From positions 1 through 64,000 of the forward strand of contig JAKPSI010000033.1 of the NCBI GenBank assembly GCA_029555415.1: 64,000 bases of DNA. Reading direction: 5' to 3'. How positions within the stretch are numbered: the stretch's first letter is position 1; every line of letters begins with the position of its first letter. This stretch comes from Bacteroidota bacterium (GTDB lineage Bacteria; Bacteroidota; Bacteroidia; Chitinophagales; Chitinophagaceae). Positions 17,362 to 25,643 of this stretch are shown here, one piece after another. Both the position numbers and the translations under genes were made by a program. The notes beneath the pieces were generated by a model. It was not told where the DNA came from. It searched no databases and saw only the letters and a program-made list of their open reading frames with translations.

Positions 17362-18135
17362 ATGGAATTCGCCACACTCATTGTACCGGCCGCCCCGGTC
17401 AGACGCAAGCCACGGCACAATGCGGAAATGACCAGTCAATTGCTGTTTGGGGAGCGCGTTATCATATTAAAGACCAAAAGTGACAAATGGGCGAAGGTGC
17501 GCAGCCTGCATGATCATTATGAAGGATGGATCAGTTCCTTCCTCCTGACGCCCATTACCGAAAAGGATGCTTCCGTGCTGGATCCCATTGTAGCGACCGA
17601 TCTGCTCAATACGATCTTCATCCATGAAAAAGCGATGCATATTCCGGCAGGCGCTTCTTTGCCCGGTTTCAATGGCACAGGCGGACAACTGGGTTCACTG
17701 ACCTATACATACAACGGTCATTTCGCTGATCGTTTCGCGGAGCCTGCAACGGGTGAACGCTTGCTGGAAAAAGCACTGGGTTGGCTGAACGTTCCTTATC
17801 TGTGGGGCGGGCGTACACCGCTGGGGGCCGACTGCAGCGGATTCGTGCAGGTGAATGCGAAGGTCACGGGTATCGACCTGCCGCGTGATACCTGGCAGCA
17901 GGCACAATGGGGACATACTGTAAAAAAACTGAAGGATGCCTCGCCGGGTGACCTTGTCTTTTTTGACGATAATGATACGATCGTGCATGTAGGTATACTG
18001 GTCAATAACCAGGAAGTATTGCATGAATATGGCAAAGTGCGGATCGACCCGATCGATAAGAAGGGGATCATCAATGCGGATACCGGTAAGCGCACGCACT
18101 CACTCCGTCTGATACGGAATGCCGGCCAGGACTGA
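17362..18135 (+). CDS. C40 (NlpC/P60) peptidase with bacterial SH3 domain
   Basis: The 257-residue protein carries a bacterial SH3-like N-terminal region (residues 1-70; RKPRHNAEMTSQLLFGERV, KVRSLHDHYEGWISSFLL) and a C-terminal NlpC/P60 cysteine peptidase. The catalytic cysteine is in LGADCSGFVQ, the histidine in TIVHVGIL and the third polar residue (His) in VLHEYGKVRID. It likely cleaves gamma-D-Glu-diaminopimelate links in cell-wall peptides, as dipeptidyl-peptidase VI-like enzymes do. No signal peptide is visible, suggesting cytosolic peptide recycling. Its end overlaps the convergent gene by 36 bp. Confidence 0.88.
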   Translation: MEFATLIVPAAPVRRKPRHNAEMTSQLLFGERVIILKTKSDKWAKVRSLHDHYEGWISSFLLTPITEKDASVLDPIVATDLLNTIFIHEKAMHIPAGASLPGFNGTGGQLGSLTYTYNGHFADRFAEPATGERLLEKALGWLNVPYLWGGRTPLGADCSGFVQVNAKVTGIDLPRDTWQQAQWGHTVKKLKDASPGDLVFFDDNDTIVHVGILVNNQEVLHEYGKVRIDPIDKKGIINADTGKRTHSLRLIRNAGQD

Positions 18136-18735
18136 ACGGTTCTCCATGATCTTTAACCGCAGACTCAGTGCAAATACATTCTCATGTTTTGACGTTAATT
18201 GTCCCCAGGCAACTGTCAGTGGCGAGAGGTAAGACACGGAAAAAAAATAATTCGTGACCTGACCGGCTATAACACCATCAGTTCCCATATCGGTATTATT
18301 CTTTTCGTCGAACACCGACTTGTATAACCGGTTGAAACGATTGTATTCCTTTTTCACCGCTTCAGTTCCGGCATTGCCTTCTTCCGTATAACCCAGCACC
18401 TGATAGATCAGGAAGGTATCGCGGTCGGGCAGACTGTCCGACAATTGCTGCACCTGTTCCGCCAGTATGATCTCGGTTCGGGTGGGCAGAAAGGTGAATG
18501 GATTGAAATTTTTGTAAGTGCCTTTGAAGAAGAAGAAAGAAGTGTCACTGCGTTTGATCACTTCTTTTGAAGTTAAGGCCGGGTCACTGACCAATGCGCT
18601 GATGAATTTGCTGAAGTCCTGTTCAAAGGGGCTTACTCTGTAAAAGTGTTCCGCGATATCGGGCAATTCCCGCTGTGCTTTCACACTGAAAGCACAGGTA
18701 ATGAAAAGTATGATCAGTAATGACCCTTTACGCAT
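18100..18735 (-). CDS. Hypothetical secreted protein, last gene of the phoH operon
   Basis: The 211-residue protein starts at 18735 and has a signal peptide (LLIILFITCAFSVKAQ). The mature part is mixed alpha/beta with no recognised motif. It ends the string phoH, DUF4878-like, crcB, ppa, TauE-like with gaps of 10-35 bp or less, so it is probably co-transcribed with them. Its 3' end overlaps the convergent peptidase gene by 36 bp. The function is unknown. Confidence 0.7.
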   Translation of the reverse strand: MRKGSLLIILFITCAFSVKAQRELPDIAEHFYRVSPFEQDFSKFISALVSDPALTSKEVIKRSDTSFFFFKGTYKNFNPFTFLPTRTEIILAEQVQQLSDSLPDRDTFLIYQVLGYTEEGNAGTEAVKKEYNRFNRLYKSVFDEKNNTDMGTDGVIAGQVTNYFFSVSYLSPLTVAWGQLTSKHENVFALSLRLKIMENRSVLAGIPYQTE

Positions 18736-18745
18736 GGCTTTGATT

Positions 18746-19162
18746 TCAGAAAAGGGAACGTACCCAGCGGAAGAAGAGCACATCCCAAGACAACATTTTA
18801 AGCGCGGCATACATCAGTACGATGGCGAAGATCTTCTTCAGCATTTCCTGATTGATGGACACCGCCAGCTTTCCGCCTAATACCCCGCCCACAGCGAATC
18901 CCATGGCCAGCAACCAAACGATCTTCATGTCGATCGGTGTGCCCTGCGCCTGACATTGTTTGTAATAAATGAATGCGGCGAAGATGGTAACGGGGATGGT
19001 CAGTACGATCAGTGAAGTGCCCTGCGCCTGGTGCTGGGTAAAACCCATGAAGAACACCAGTGTGGGAACCATGATGATACCGCCGCCCACGCCGACCAAT
19101 CCGCTGAGGACGCCGGCAGCAAAGCCGAGGCTCAGGATCGTGATGATCAGTTGAGTTGTCAT
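18746..19162 (-). CDS. TauE/SafE-family membrane protein, half length
   Basis: The 138-residue product has four hydrophobic segments and the family's N-terminal motif (GVLSGLVGVGGGIIMVPTLV) followed by QHQAQGTSL. The usual TauE/SafE sulfite or anion exporters are about 250 residues with two homologous halves. This protein has one half and would need to dimerise. The ATG at 19162 (MTTQLII) is used. No frameshifted second half is present downstream, because the next gene begins 10 bp later. It is probably a real short form and not a pseudogene. Confidence 0.8.
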   Translation of the reverse strand: MTTQLIITILSLGFAAGVLSGLVGVGGGIIMVPTLVFFMGFTQHQAQGTSLIVLTIPVTIFAAFIYYKQCQAQGTPIDMKIVWLLAMGFAVGGVLGGKLAVSINQEMLKKIFAIVLMYAALKMLSWDVLFFRWVRSLF

Positions 19163-19182
19163 AATATGTTTTTGACCCGGGT

Positions 19183-19731
19183 TCAAACTCCTTTAATATA
19201 GGTGTCTTTGTATAATTTGATGGAATCTTCAATGACCTTGTAAGCGATCAGTTGGTCCTGGAAGGTATCGATCTCCACTTTTTTATTCTCCAGTACTTTG
19301 TACTGTTCAAAGAAATTCTTCAGTTCAAGCAGGAAGTGCTGCGGCAATTCTTCCATCCGGTTGATATGGTTCACCGAAGGGTCGTTCGTAGCCACTGCGA
19401 TGATCTTATCATCCTCTTCGCCGTTATCGATCATCTGCATGTTGCCGATCACTGTGGCTTCCACGATGCAGAGCGCCTGAATGGACTGTGAACAGAGTAC
19501 GAGGATATCGAGCGGGTCATGGTCAAGTCCGAGTGTCTGAGGAATGAAACCGTAATTGACCGGGTACTGGAAAGAGGAGTAGATCACGCGGTCCAGTTTC
19601 AGCAGGCCGGTGGCTTTGTCCACTTCATATTTTGAACGGGACCCCTGCGGGATCTCGATCAGTGCATTCACTTTTGCGGGCGCGTTCTTTCCGTAATGCA
19701 CGCCATGCCAGGGATGTTGTACGTTCAGCAT
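19183..19731 (-). CDS. ppa: Inorganic pyrophosphatase (family I)
   Basis: This soluble 182-residue enzyme hydrolyses pyrophosphate and drives biosynthetic reactions. Landmarks are [15 protein letters not shown], the [19 protein letters not shown] block, and the metal-binding signature [10 protein letters not shown], where family I enzymes carry D-x-D-P-x-D. The N-terminal HPWHGV motif is also typical. It lies 12 bp downstream of crcB and 20 bp upstream of the TauE-like gene, within the same operon. Confidence 0.95.
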   Translation of the reverse strand: MLNVQHPWHGVHYGKNAPAKVNALIEIPQGSRSKYEVDKATGLLKLDRVIYSSFQYPVNYGFIPQTLGLDHDPLDILVLCSQSIQALCIVEATVIGNMQMIDNGEEDDKIIAVATNDPSVNHINRMEELPQHFLLELKNFFEQYKVLENKKVEIDTFQDQLIAYKVIEDSIKLYKDTYIKGV

Positions 19732-19743
19732 AATTGTAAGGTT

Positions 19744-20115
19744 TTAGCGGACCAGTTTCATACCAGCCCAGGTAGCCAGTAAGCCGAGCAGCACACTGCC
19801 GGCCATATACATAAAGAACAGGAACATTTTTTGTTCGCGGATCAGACTCACTCCTTCCAGCGTGAAGGCGGAAAAGGTGGTGAAGCCGCCACAGATGCCG
19901 GTCATGAGGAACAGTTTCCACTGTTCATTGTTATCGAAGTGACGGAACGTGATGCCCCAGAAAATTCCGATGGCCAGGCATCCCGCGATATTGACAGAGA
20001 AAGTTCCCCAGGGAAAAGCGTGGGGCCAGGTATATGCGAACCAACGCTGGCACAAAAAGCGTCCGGCACTTCCGATTGCCCCGCCCAATGCTACCAGAAG
20101 GAGGTTCCTGATCAT
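19744..20115 (-). CDS. crcB: Fluoride ion channel CrcB/Fluc
   Basis: The 123-residue membrane protein has four hydrophobic segments and the family motifs GGAIGSAGRFLCQRW, GTFSVNIAGCLAIGIFWG and GICGGFTTFSAFTLE. Fluc channels export toxic fluoride and function as dual-topology dimers. The gene overlaps the end of the upstream lipoprotein gene by 4 bp and precedes pyrophosphatase. This pairing is sensible because fluoride inhibits family I pyrophosphatases (inference). No fluoride riboswitch was seen. Confidence 0.95.
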   Translation of the reverse strand: MIRNLLLVALGGAIGSAGRFLCQRWFAYTWPHAFPWGTFSVNIAGCLAIGIFWGITFRHFDNNEQWKLFLMTGICGGFTTFSAFTLEGVSLIREQKMFLFFMYMAGSVLLGLLATWAGMKLVR

Positions 20116-20561
20116 TGCACAGCATCTATTTTACCCGGTGCGGCGGGTGCACCCGGTTTGATGAAAAGGTATTTGAGGTCGATCAGCCAGTTTCCGCCTG
20201 ACTTTACGACACGGACCGACTGATGATCGTTCCTGTATGAATTGGAGAAGGTGACCACCGTAACAGAATCATTTACGGTCTGTACATTATGGATATTGAT
20301 CGATGCGCTACGGTACTGATTCGCGGTATCTTTTGCGAACTTGTTGTAACTCCGTTCGGTCGCATTCATATATTCATTATTCATTGAATCCTGTAATAGA
20401 TAGGTCCGGGCTTTGTCGAAATTGCCGTCCAGGGCCGCACGGATGAAGCTTCTTGCCGCATCAATATCGCTTTCCGCACCAGCGGATGCGGACTTATCAG
20501 CCTGATTACAGGCAGCCGCAAAAAAAAGCAGGAATAAAAAGAGGGAAGTGGTCCTTTTCAT
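20112..20561 (-). CDS. DUF4878-like lipoprotein
   Basis: The 149-residue protein has a lipobox (FFAAACNQ) and a domain resembling the NTF2-like DUF4878 group (ARSFIRAALDGNFDKARTYL, VTVVTFSNSYRN, SGGNWLIDL). It is probably anchored to a membrane facing the periplasm. The function is not known. It overlaps crcB by 4 bp and begins 33 bp after the phoH stop, so it belongs to the phoH operon. Confidence 0.8.
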   Translation of the reverse strand: MKRTTSLFLFLLFFAAACNQADKSASAGAESDIDAARSFIRAALDGNFDKARTYLLQDSMNNEYMNATERSYNKFAKDTANQYRSASINIHNVQTVNDSVTVVTFSNSYRNDHQSVRVVKSGGNWLIDLKYLFIKPGAPAAPGKIDAVQ

Positions 20562-20594
20562 TCCTGCAAAGTAATAAATCTTTGGGCAAGGCGC

Positions 20595-21569
20595 TTATTT
20601 TCCGCCGGGGTTATCCTTTTCGTGTTCCTTATTATAGGCACGCAGGATATGCTTCACGAGGCGGTGACGAACCACATCTTCTTCATCCAGCTCGATATGT
20701 CCGATGCCATCGATATTCTGCAGGATGCGTACCGCTGTGGCCAGACCACTGCGCTGATTACGCGGCAGGTCCACCTGGGTCATATCACCGGTGATGATCG
20801 CCTTGGCATTGGCACCGATACGGGTGAGGAACATTTTCAGCTGAAGGTCGGTAGCGTTCTGCGCCTCATCCAGGATGATGTAGGCATTATCCAGCGTACG
20901 GCCGCGCATATATGCCAGCGGTGCGATCTCTATCGTACGTGTGGTCATATAATACCCGAGTTTATCGGCGGGGATCATATCATCCAGCGCGTCATACAAC
21001 GGGCGCAGATAAGGATCGATCTTTTCCTTCAGGTCGCCAGGCAGGAAACCCAGGCTTTCACCGGCTTCCACCGCGGGGCGGGTCAGGATGATCTTCTTGA
21101 CCTGTTTATTCTTCAGGGCGCGTACCGCTAATGCCACTGCGGTATAGGTCTTACCGGTACCGGCAGGTCCGATCGCGAAAACGATATCGTTCTTGTCTGA
21201 TTCCGCTACCATCTTCTTCTGATTGGCAGTGCGTGCACGGACGGATTTACCATTGGGGCCGAATACGAGCACTTCATTGGGATTGCGTTCCTTGAAGTGG
21301 TCGATCGTTTCCTGGTCATCACCACCTAAGACCTGCTCGAAATAGTTCTCACTCATGTGTCCGTTCCGTTCCAGGTAGGATACGATCAGCTGGATCTTTT
21401 CACGGGCCGTAGAGATCTGCTCCGGAGCACCGCTCAGCTTCAGCTGTGTGCCACGGGAAAGGATCTTGAGAAGCGGGAATTTCTTTTTGAGGATGTCTAA
21501 TTTGCCGTTGTTTACGCCGAAGAACTCAATAGGGTTGACGGTTTCGAGGTTAATGATCGTGTCTGTCAA
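20595..21569 (-). CDS. phoH: PhoH-family ATPase (PhoL/YbeZ type)
   Basis: The 324-residue protein has an N-terminal KH-like segment and a PhoH P-loop ATPase domain with Walker A (IGPAGTGKTYTAVALA), Walker B (NAYIILDEAQNATDLQLKMF) and the motif ITGDMTQVDLPRNQRSGL. Family members bind RNA and are linked to ribosome quality control. The start is a TTG, because the frame is closed by a TGA three codons upstream, while MTDTIINLETVNPIEFFG matches the family N-terminus. It heads a six-gene operon and has a leader of about 140 nt. Confidence 0.92.
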   Translation of the reverse strand: MTDTIINLETVNPIEFFGVNNGKLDILKKKFPLLKILSRGTQLKLSGAPEQISTAREKIQLIVSYLERNGHMSENYFEQVLGGDDQETIDHFKERNPNEVLVFGPNGKSVRARTANQKKMVAESDKNDIVFAIGPAGTGKTYTAVALAVRALKNKQVKKIILTRPAVEAGESLGFLPGDLKEKIDPYLRPLYDALDDMIPADKLGYYMTTRTIEIAPLAYMRGRTLDNAYIILDEAQNATDLQLKMFLTRIGANAKAIITGDMTQVDLPRNQRSGLATAVRILQNIDGIGHIELDEEDVVRHRLVKHILRAYNKEHEKDNPGGK

Positions 21570-21707
21570 TGCTCTTCATTTTTATGGGCCGGCTACGGAG
21601 CAGGGCCTGTTTTCATAATCCCGGTGTAAGGGTGAACCGGATTTCGTTTAGCGTCTTCCGCTTGTTGCAGAAGCCTACCCTTACTTGGCCACAATGATCG
21701 GTTTGGT
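21570..21707 (-). promoter_or_regulatory. Possible structured 5' leader of the phoH operon
   Basis: Between the promoter box and the TTG start lies a GC-rich segment in an otherwise AT-rich gap. An 8-bp pair (GTAAGGGT at 21626-21633 with ACCCTTAC at 21677-21684) encloses about 43 nt with smaller hairpins, and GGGCC words recur at 21586-21606. It matches no riboswitch, SRP or 6S core that I know. The rest of the gap to 21913 is AT-rich with no gene. Confidence 0.35.
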
Positions 21708-21713
21708 GGTATC

Positions 21714-21721
21714 CAAATTTA
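21714..21721 (-). promoter_or_regulatory. Candidate -7 box of the phoH operon
   Basis: TAAATTTG on the minus strand is a full TAnnTTTG match, and it lies about 145 bp upstream of the phoH start. Confidence 0.45.
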
Positions 21722-21900
21722 ATTAACTCAACCTCATACTTCCTATGTTTACTTATTCACAGATGTGAATACCCCCATAATAAATTTTAATTTGATAATG
21801 TTTTTTTCACTATAGCCATAATGACCATCATCATTGAAATGAATGCGGCGCGTCATTTTCAAAAATGCGTGCTGTCATTCTTCTGCCCTGTTCAGGAAGT

Positions 21901-21908
21901 TAGATTTG
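21901..21908 (+). promoter_or_regulatory. Candidate -7 box of the hemerythrin gene
   Basis: TAGATTTG matches TAnnTTTG and lies only 5 bp before the ATG at 21914. If it is used, the mRNA would be leaderless or nearly so. Confidence 0.4.
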
Positions 21909-21913
21909 GATAG

Positions 21914-22390
21914 ATGATCAAACGCCCTTCCAACGGTCAATACCCCGAATTTGAACCCTTGTTCAACGGACATTCTGACGGACTTCAGTTCGTACAACAG
22001 GTGCGGCTTTCTTTGAAGCGCGGGGTCTCTCAGGGGCGGCTGAAAGAATACTGTATCTGGTTCTGGCAGCATCATATCAAACCTCATTTTTATCAGGAAG
22101 AAAAGTTGCTGATGCCATTTCTGGACCCGAAGGATGAATATGTGCTGGCCGTTCTGGAGGATCATGAACAGATCCGGAACCTCATCGCATCCTTCACTGG
22201 CATGGTGCGGGACATGCATTTTCTGCATCTGGCCAATCTCATCGAAGCGAATATCCGGTTTGAAGAAGGCCGTTTCTTCCCTGATGCGTATATAGAAATG
22301 AAGCCGGAAATCAGAGCAGAAGTTCACCAGAAATTGCTGCAATATCCGGTTGATCCTGGAATATGGGAAGATGAATTCTGGTATGAATGA
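21914..22390 (+). CDS. Hemerythrin-like (HHE) domain protein
   Basis: The 158-residue protein carries the helical HHE cation-binding fold. Candidate di-iron ligands are His20 (NGHSDG), the HHIKPHFYQEE cluster (about residues 53-63), HEQIRN and the later EEGRFFP. Such proteins bind O2 or NO or store iron. It is cytosolic, with no signal peptide or membrane segment. The gene stands alone and is convergent with the TonB receptor, whose stop lies 11 bp away. Confidence 0.85.
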   Translation: MIKRPSNGQYPEFEPLFNGHSDGLQFVQQVRLSLKRGVSQGRLKEYCIWFWQHHIKPHFYQEEKLLMPFLDPKDEYVLAVLEDHEQIRNLIASFTGMVRDMHFLHLANLIEANIRFEEGRFFPDAYIEMKPEIRAEVHQKLLQYPVDPGIWEDEFWYE

Positions 22391-22401
22391 TCAGTCTGCG
22401 A

Positions 22402-24894
22402 TCACCATCTGGCTACGATCTTGAAATTGACCAGTCTCGGCGTTAACCGGTTCGGTAACGTAAAGATGGTATTGGAGAAGTCTTTCACCAGCAGATAAGA
22501 AATGGTATTCGCCCGGTCGATGATGTTGAATATCTCCAGCGAAGCCCATACGCTTTCGAAATTCCGGAATGGACTGTGACTGCGCCTCCTGCTCTTATCA
22601 CTGTCGATCAGCAGCGCGCTGAATCCTACATCACAACGGATATACGGATCGATGAATAAGGCGTTGCGGTATTTCACCGAACCGGGTATATTGTAAGGCA
22701 GGTTACTGCCATACAACAGGTTCAGGTATACTTTCATGTTCTTGTTGGTGGACAGATAATCCTGGAAGAACATACCGAATGTAACACGACGGTCCGTTGG
22801 TCTGCGCAGCCAGCCTTTTTCCTGCGTGGTACTGTCAGTGGGAACATTCAGTGAATCCAGCTTATATATTTTGAAAAGATCACCTTTGATGTCTTCCGCT
22901 GTTTTCATGATACCCAGACTGATCCAGCTTTCCGCATCTTTCACCAGCTCGCCGAACAAACGCATTTCTATACCTGCGGCATAAGCTTTGGCACTGTTCT
23001 CACCGAAATAACGAATGCGTACATTATCGATATCGTAGGGCACCACATTCGTCATTGTCTTATAATAGGCTTCCGTGGTCAGTCGCAGCGCCCGGCCACC
23101 CATCGCCTTGAAGTTATAATCGAAGCCCGCCACTCCCTGCCAGCTGCGTTGCGCTTTCAGTGCGGTGTTGACCGTTCCGTCAAACCTGCGCATCTCACGA
23201 TAGAAAGGAGGCTGATGATATGCGCCTGCGGAAGCGCGGAAAATGATATCCTTTGTTCCTTTCGGTTTCCAGCTGGCGCCGATGCGGGGACTGATCAGGA
23301 ACTCTTTATTGAGCGAATTGTAATTGAAGCGCAACCCGGCCTGTAATGTGGCGGCATGGGTGGAATCACCGAGCAGGATATTGTCCTGGATGTATCCGGA
23401 GAATTTATTGATGACCAGATCCGATGCGGATTCGGTGAAGGAGTTCAACGCCAGTTGTGTCGGTACATAGGGCAGACTGTAACCCGCTGAATCCTGTAAT
23501 TCCCATTCATGCAACTGATCCTTGATATGTGTACGGTCATAGTTCAACCCCCAGCGGTACGCGTTCTTACCATTGTCATACGTTCCTTTATGTGCAAAGC
23601 TCCAGTTGCCGATGTTGAGTGCGTTGCGCGCGAAGTTCTGATACAATCCCGCGCCCAGCGGATTGATGATGAGTCCGTAAGTCGGTTTGCTTTTATCAAA
23701 GTCCCGTTCACCGAACAGATAAGCACCTGAGATGTCGATGCTCTCTTTCTCGTCATTCACGAAACGCGCCGCCATCCATTTCATCTTCAGTTTGCGGTTC
23801 ACCTGATTGATGAAGGAGATGCCCGTCATCTGTGTCTGGTACTGGTCCTTCTCCTGTCCGTCAAAGAAGATGTCCACTCCGATACTCGCGCTGAAGAATG
23901 GAGAGAACACAGAACTGGTCAGCTGACTGGTTTCCGGGATCAGCGTGAATTTGGTGAGGGAGATATTGCTCAGCAATTCGGCCTGCCATTTGGGACTGAG
24001 CTGATACGTGAGCAATGCCTGGAAGTCGGAGGAGGATGGCACATAATTTCCCTTCGTATCCTGGCGGCTCAATAAATTCTTATTACTTCGGTTTCGCACG
24101 CCGAACATGTATGTGAATTTCTTATTACGACTGATGCCTTCCGCGGAGAAGCCCTGTTCCAGAATGCCGACATATGCTGAACCGCCGAAGTCCTTAGGTT
24201 TTTTGTATTGGATATCCAGCACACTGCTCATCTTGTCGCCATAGTGCGATTGGAATCCGCCATTGTAAAAACTGATGTTCTTCACCAGTTCCGGATTGAT
24301 GAAGCTCAGGCCTTCCTGTTGCCCGTTGCGAACGAGGTAGGGGCGGAAAACTTCAAAATCGTTCACGTAAATGAGATTCTCATCGTAACTGCCGCCCCGT
24401 ACGGAGTACTGGGATGTCAATTCATTATTGGAGCCAACGAATATTTTGATCAGGCTTTCCACACCGGTGATGGCAGAAGGCAGATTGATGACCGTTTTGG
24501 GATTAGGTTTGATAAGACCAGTCTCACGGCGTTCGCGCTGGTCGGTGATCACGACCTCTTTCAAGGTGTTCTCGCCTTTTTCCAAACGCACGGTGATATG
24601 TTCTTCCTCATTCTCGCTCAGCAAAAAATTGCGCTGTTCGGAACGGCGGCCGGTATAACTGAATACGATGGCGAATGCTTTATCTGCAGGGACCGTCAGC
24701 CGGAAATAGCCGGAGTCATTGGTCGTGGTGCCATTGAGTTTACCGAGAATGACAACCGATACATGGGGGAGCGGGTTCTCGTTATCATCCAGTACGACTC
24801 CTGAAACGAAAGCTTGTTTTTTTTGGGCAGAGAGAATAGCCGACACGAACAGGCAGGAAACAAAAAGGAATATGTGCCGGTACCTGATCTTCAT
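22402..24894 (-). CDS. TonB-dependent receptor with carboxypeptidase-regulatory-like domain
   Basis: The 830-residue outer-membrane receptor has a signal peptide (SAILSAQ), a CarboxypepD-regulatory-like domain (about residues 28-110; DDNENPLPHVSVVILG, NDSGYFRL), a plug domain (LIKIFVGSNNELTSQYSVRG, YNGGFQSHYGDKMSSVLDI) and a barrel ending in the aromatic strand LVNFKIVARW. The plug motif SQYSVRGGSYDENLIYVND is typical of Bacteroidota receptors of this class. No SusD-like partner is encoded nearby, so the ligand cannot be guessed. It is monocistronic. Confidence 0.92.
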   Translation of the reverse strand: MKIRYRHIFLFVSCLFVSAILSAQKKQAFVSGVVLDDNENPLPHVSVVILGKLNGTTTNDSGYFRLTVPADKAFAIVFSYTGRRSEQRNFLLSENEEEHITVRLEKGENTLKEVVITDQRERRETGLIKPNPKTVINLPSAITGVESLIKIFVGSNNELTSQYSVRGGSYDENLIYVNDFEVFRPYLVRNGQQEGLSFINPELVKNISFYNGGFQSHYGDKMSSVLDIQYKKPKDFGGSAYVGILEQGFSAEGISRNKKFTYMFGVRNRSNKNLLSRQDTKGNYVPSSSDFQALLTYQLSPKWQAELLSNISLTKFTLIPETSQLTSSVFSPFFSASIGVDIFFDGQEKDQYQTQMTGISFINQVNRKLKMKWMAARFVNDEKESIDISGAYLFGERDFDKSKPTYGLIINPLGAGLYQNFARNALNIGNWSFAHKGTYDNGKNAYRWGLNYDRTHIKDQLHEWELQDSAGYSLPYVPTQLALNSFTESASDLVINKFSGYIQDNILLGDSTHAATLQAGLRFNYNSLNKEFLISPRIGASWKPKGTKDIIFRASAGAYHQPPFYREMRRFDGTVNTALKAQRSWQGVAGFDYNFKAMGGRALRLTTEAYYKTMTNVVPYDIDNVRIRYFGENSAKAYAAGIEMRLFGELVKDAESWISLGIMKTAEDIKGDLFKIYKLDSLNVPTDSTTQEKGWLRRPTDRRVTFGMFFQDYLSTNKNMKVYLNLLYGSNLPYNIPGSVKYRNALFIDPYIRCDVGFSALLIDSDKSRRRSHSPFRNFESVWASLEIFNIIDRANTISYLLVKDFSNTIFTLPNRLTPRLVNFKIVARW

Positions 24895-24949
24895 AGAAAC
24901 ATTCGTGTTAAGATACGCATCAAATCGGGAAAATGAAAGGGGACGGAAC

Positions 24950-25597
24950 TTACAGGGCTTTCAGTTTCCGGATCATGCCAAGGGGGTCATCCGCTTTGAA
25001 AACGGTATTGCCCGCCACCAGTACATCCGCACCGGCACCAAGGATCATCGGAGCATTCTCGAGTGTAACGCCGCCATCGATCTCGATGAGTACATTCAGA
25101 CCACGGTCATCGATCATTTTGCGGAGTTGTTTGATCTTTTCAATGGTATGGGGAATGAATTTTTGTCCTCCGAATCCGGGATTCACACTCATCATACAAA
25201 CCAGGTCGATATCGCCCAGTACATCAGCCAGGTCGGAAACAGGTGTATGCGGATTGATGGCCACACCGGCTTTCATGCCCAGCGACCTGATCTGTTGGAT
25301 ATTCCTGTGCAGGTGGCGGCAGGCTTCAATATGAACGGAAAGATTATCTGCTCCCGCATTCTTGAATTGCTCTGCGAATTTCTCGGGCTCTTCGATCATC
25401 AGGTGCACATCGCAGACTTTCGTGGTCGCTTTACGGAAAAAATCGACCAGCATCGGTCCGAAACTGATATTGGGAACGAAGCGTCCGTCCATCACATCCA
25501 GATGGTACCAGTCGGCCTCAGAAATATTGAGCATTTCGCAGTCCTGTTCCAGTTTCAGGAAGTTGGCAGAGAGCAGGGAAGGGGCAATGAGCGCCAT
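24950..25597 (-). CDS. rpe: Ribulose-phosphate 3-epimerase
   Basis: This 215-residue TIM-barrel enzyme of the pentose phosphate pathway interconverts ribulose-5-P and xylulose-5-P. Motifs in order are LIAPSLLSANF, HLDVMDGRFVPNISFGP, CDVHLMIEEPEKF, VCMMSVNPGFGGQKFI and IEIDGGVTLENAP, which supply the metal ligands His and Asp. The ATG at 25597 is chosen over a TTG 21 bp upstream. The TPR lipoprotein gene lies 46 bp upstream on the same strand. Confidence 0.95.
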   Translation of the reverse strand: MALIAPSLLSANFLKLEQDCEMLNISEADWYHLDVMDGRFVPNISFGPMLVDFFRKATTKVCDVHLMIEEPEKFAEQFKNAGADNLSVHIEACRHLHRNIQQIRSLGMKAGVAINPHTPVSDLADVLGDIDLVCMMSVNPGFGGQKFIPHTIEKIKQLRKMIDDRGLNVLIEIDGGVTLENAPMILGAGADVLVAGNTVFKADDPLGMIRKLKAL

Positions 25598-25643
25598 GTT
25601 GGGAGATTTGCGGTGCAAGATACAAAGCCCCCGGGACAGGTGC

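Noticed and set aside
18746-19162. TauE/SafE pseudogene
   Set aside because: The frame is intact, tightly spaced in an operon and no second half is nearby, so a short functional form is more likely.
19744-20115. Fluoride riboswitch upstream of crcB
   Set aside because: crcB is inside an operon, overlapping the preceding gene by 4 bp, and no such motif is visible.
21570-21707. SRP RNA, 6S RNA, TPP or cobalamin riboswitch
   Set aside because: None of the conserved cores of these RNAs could be found on either strand.
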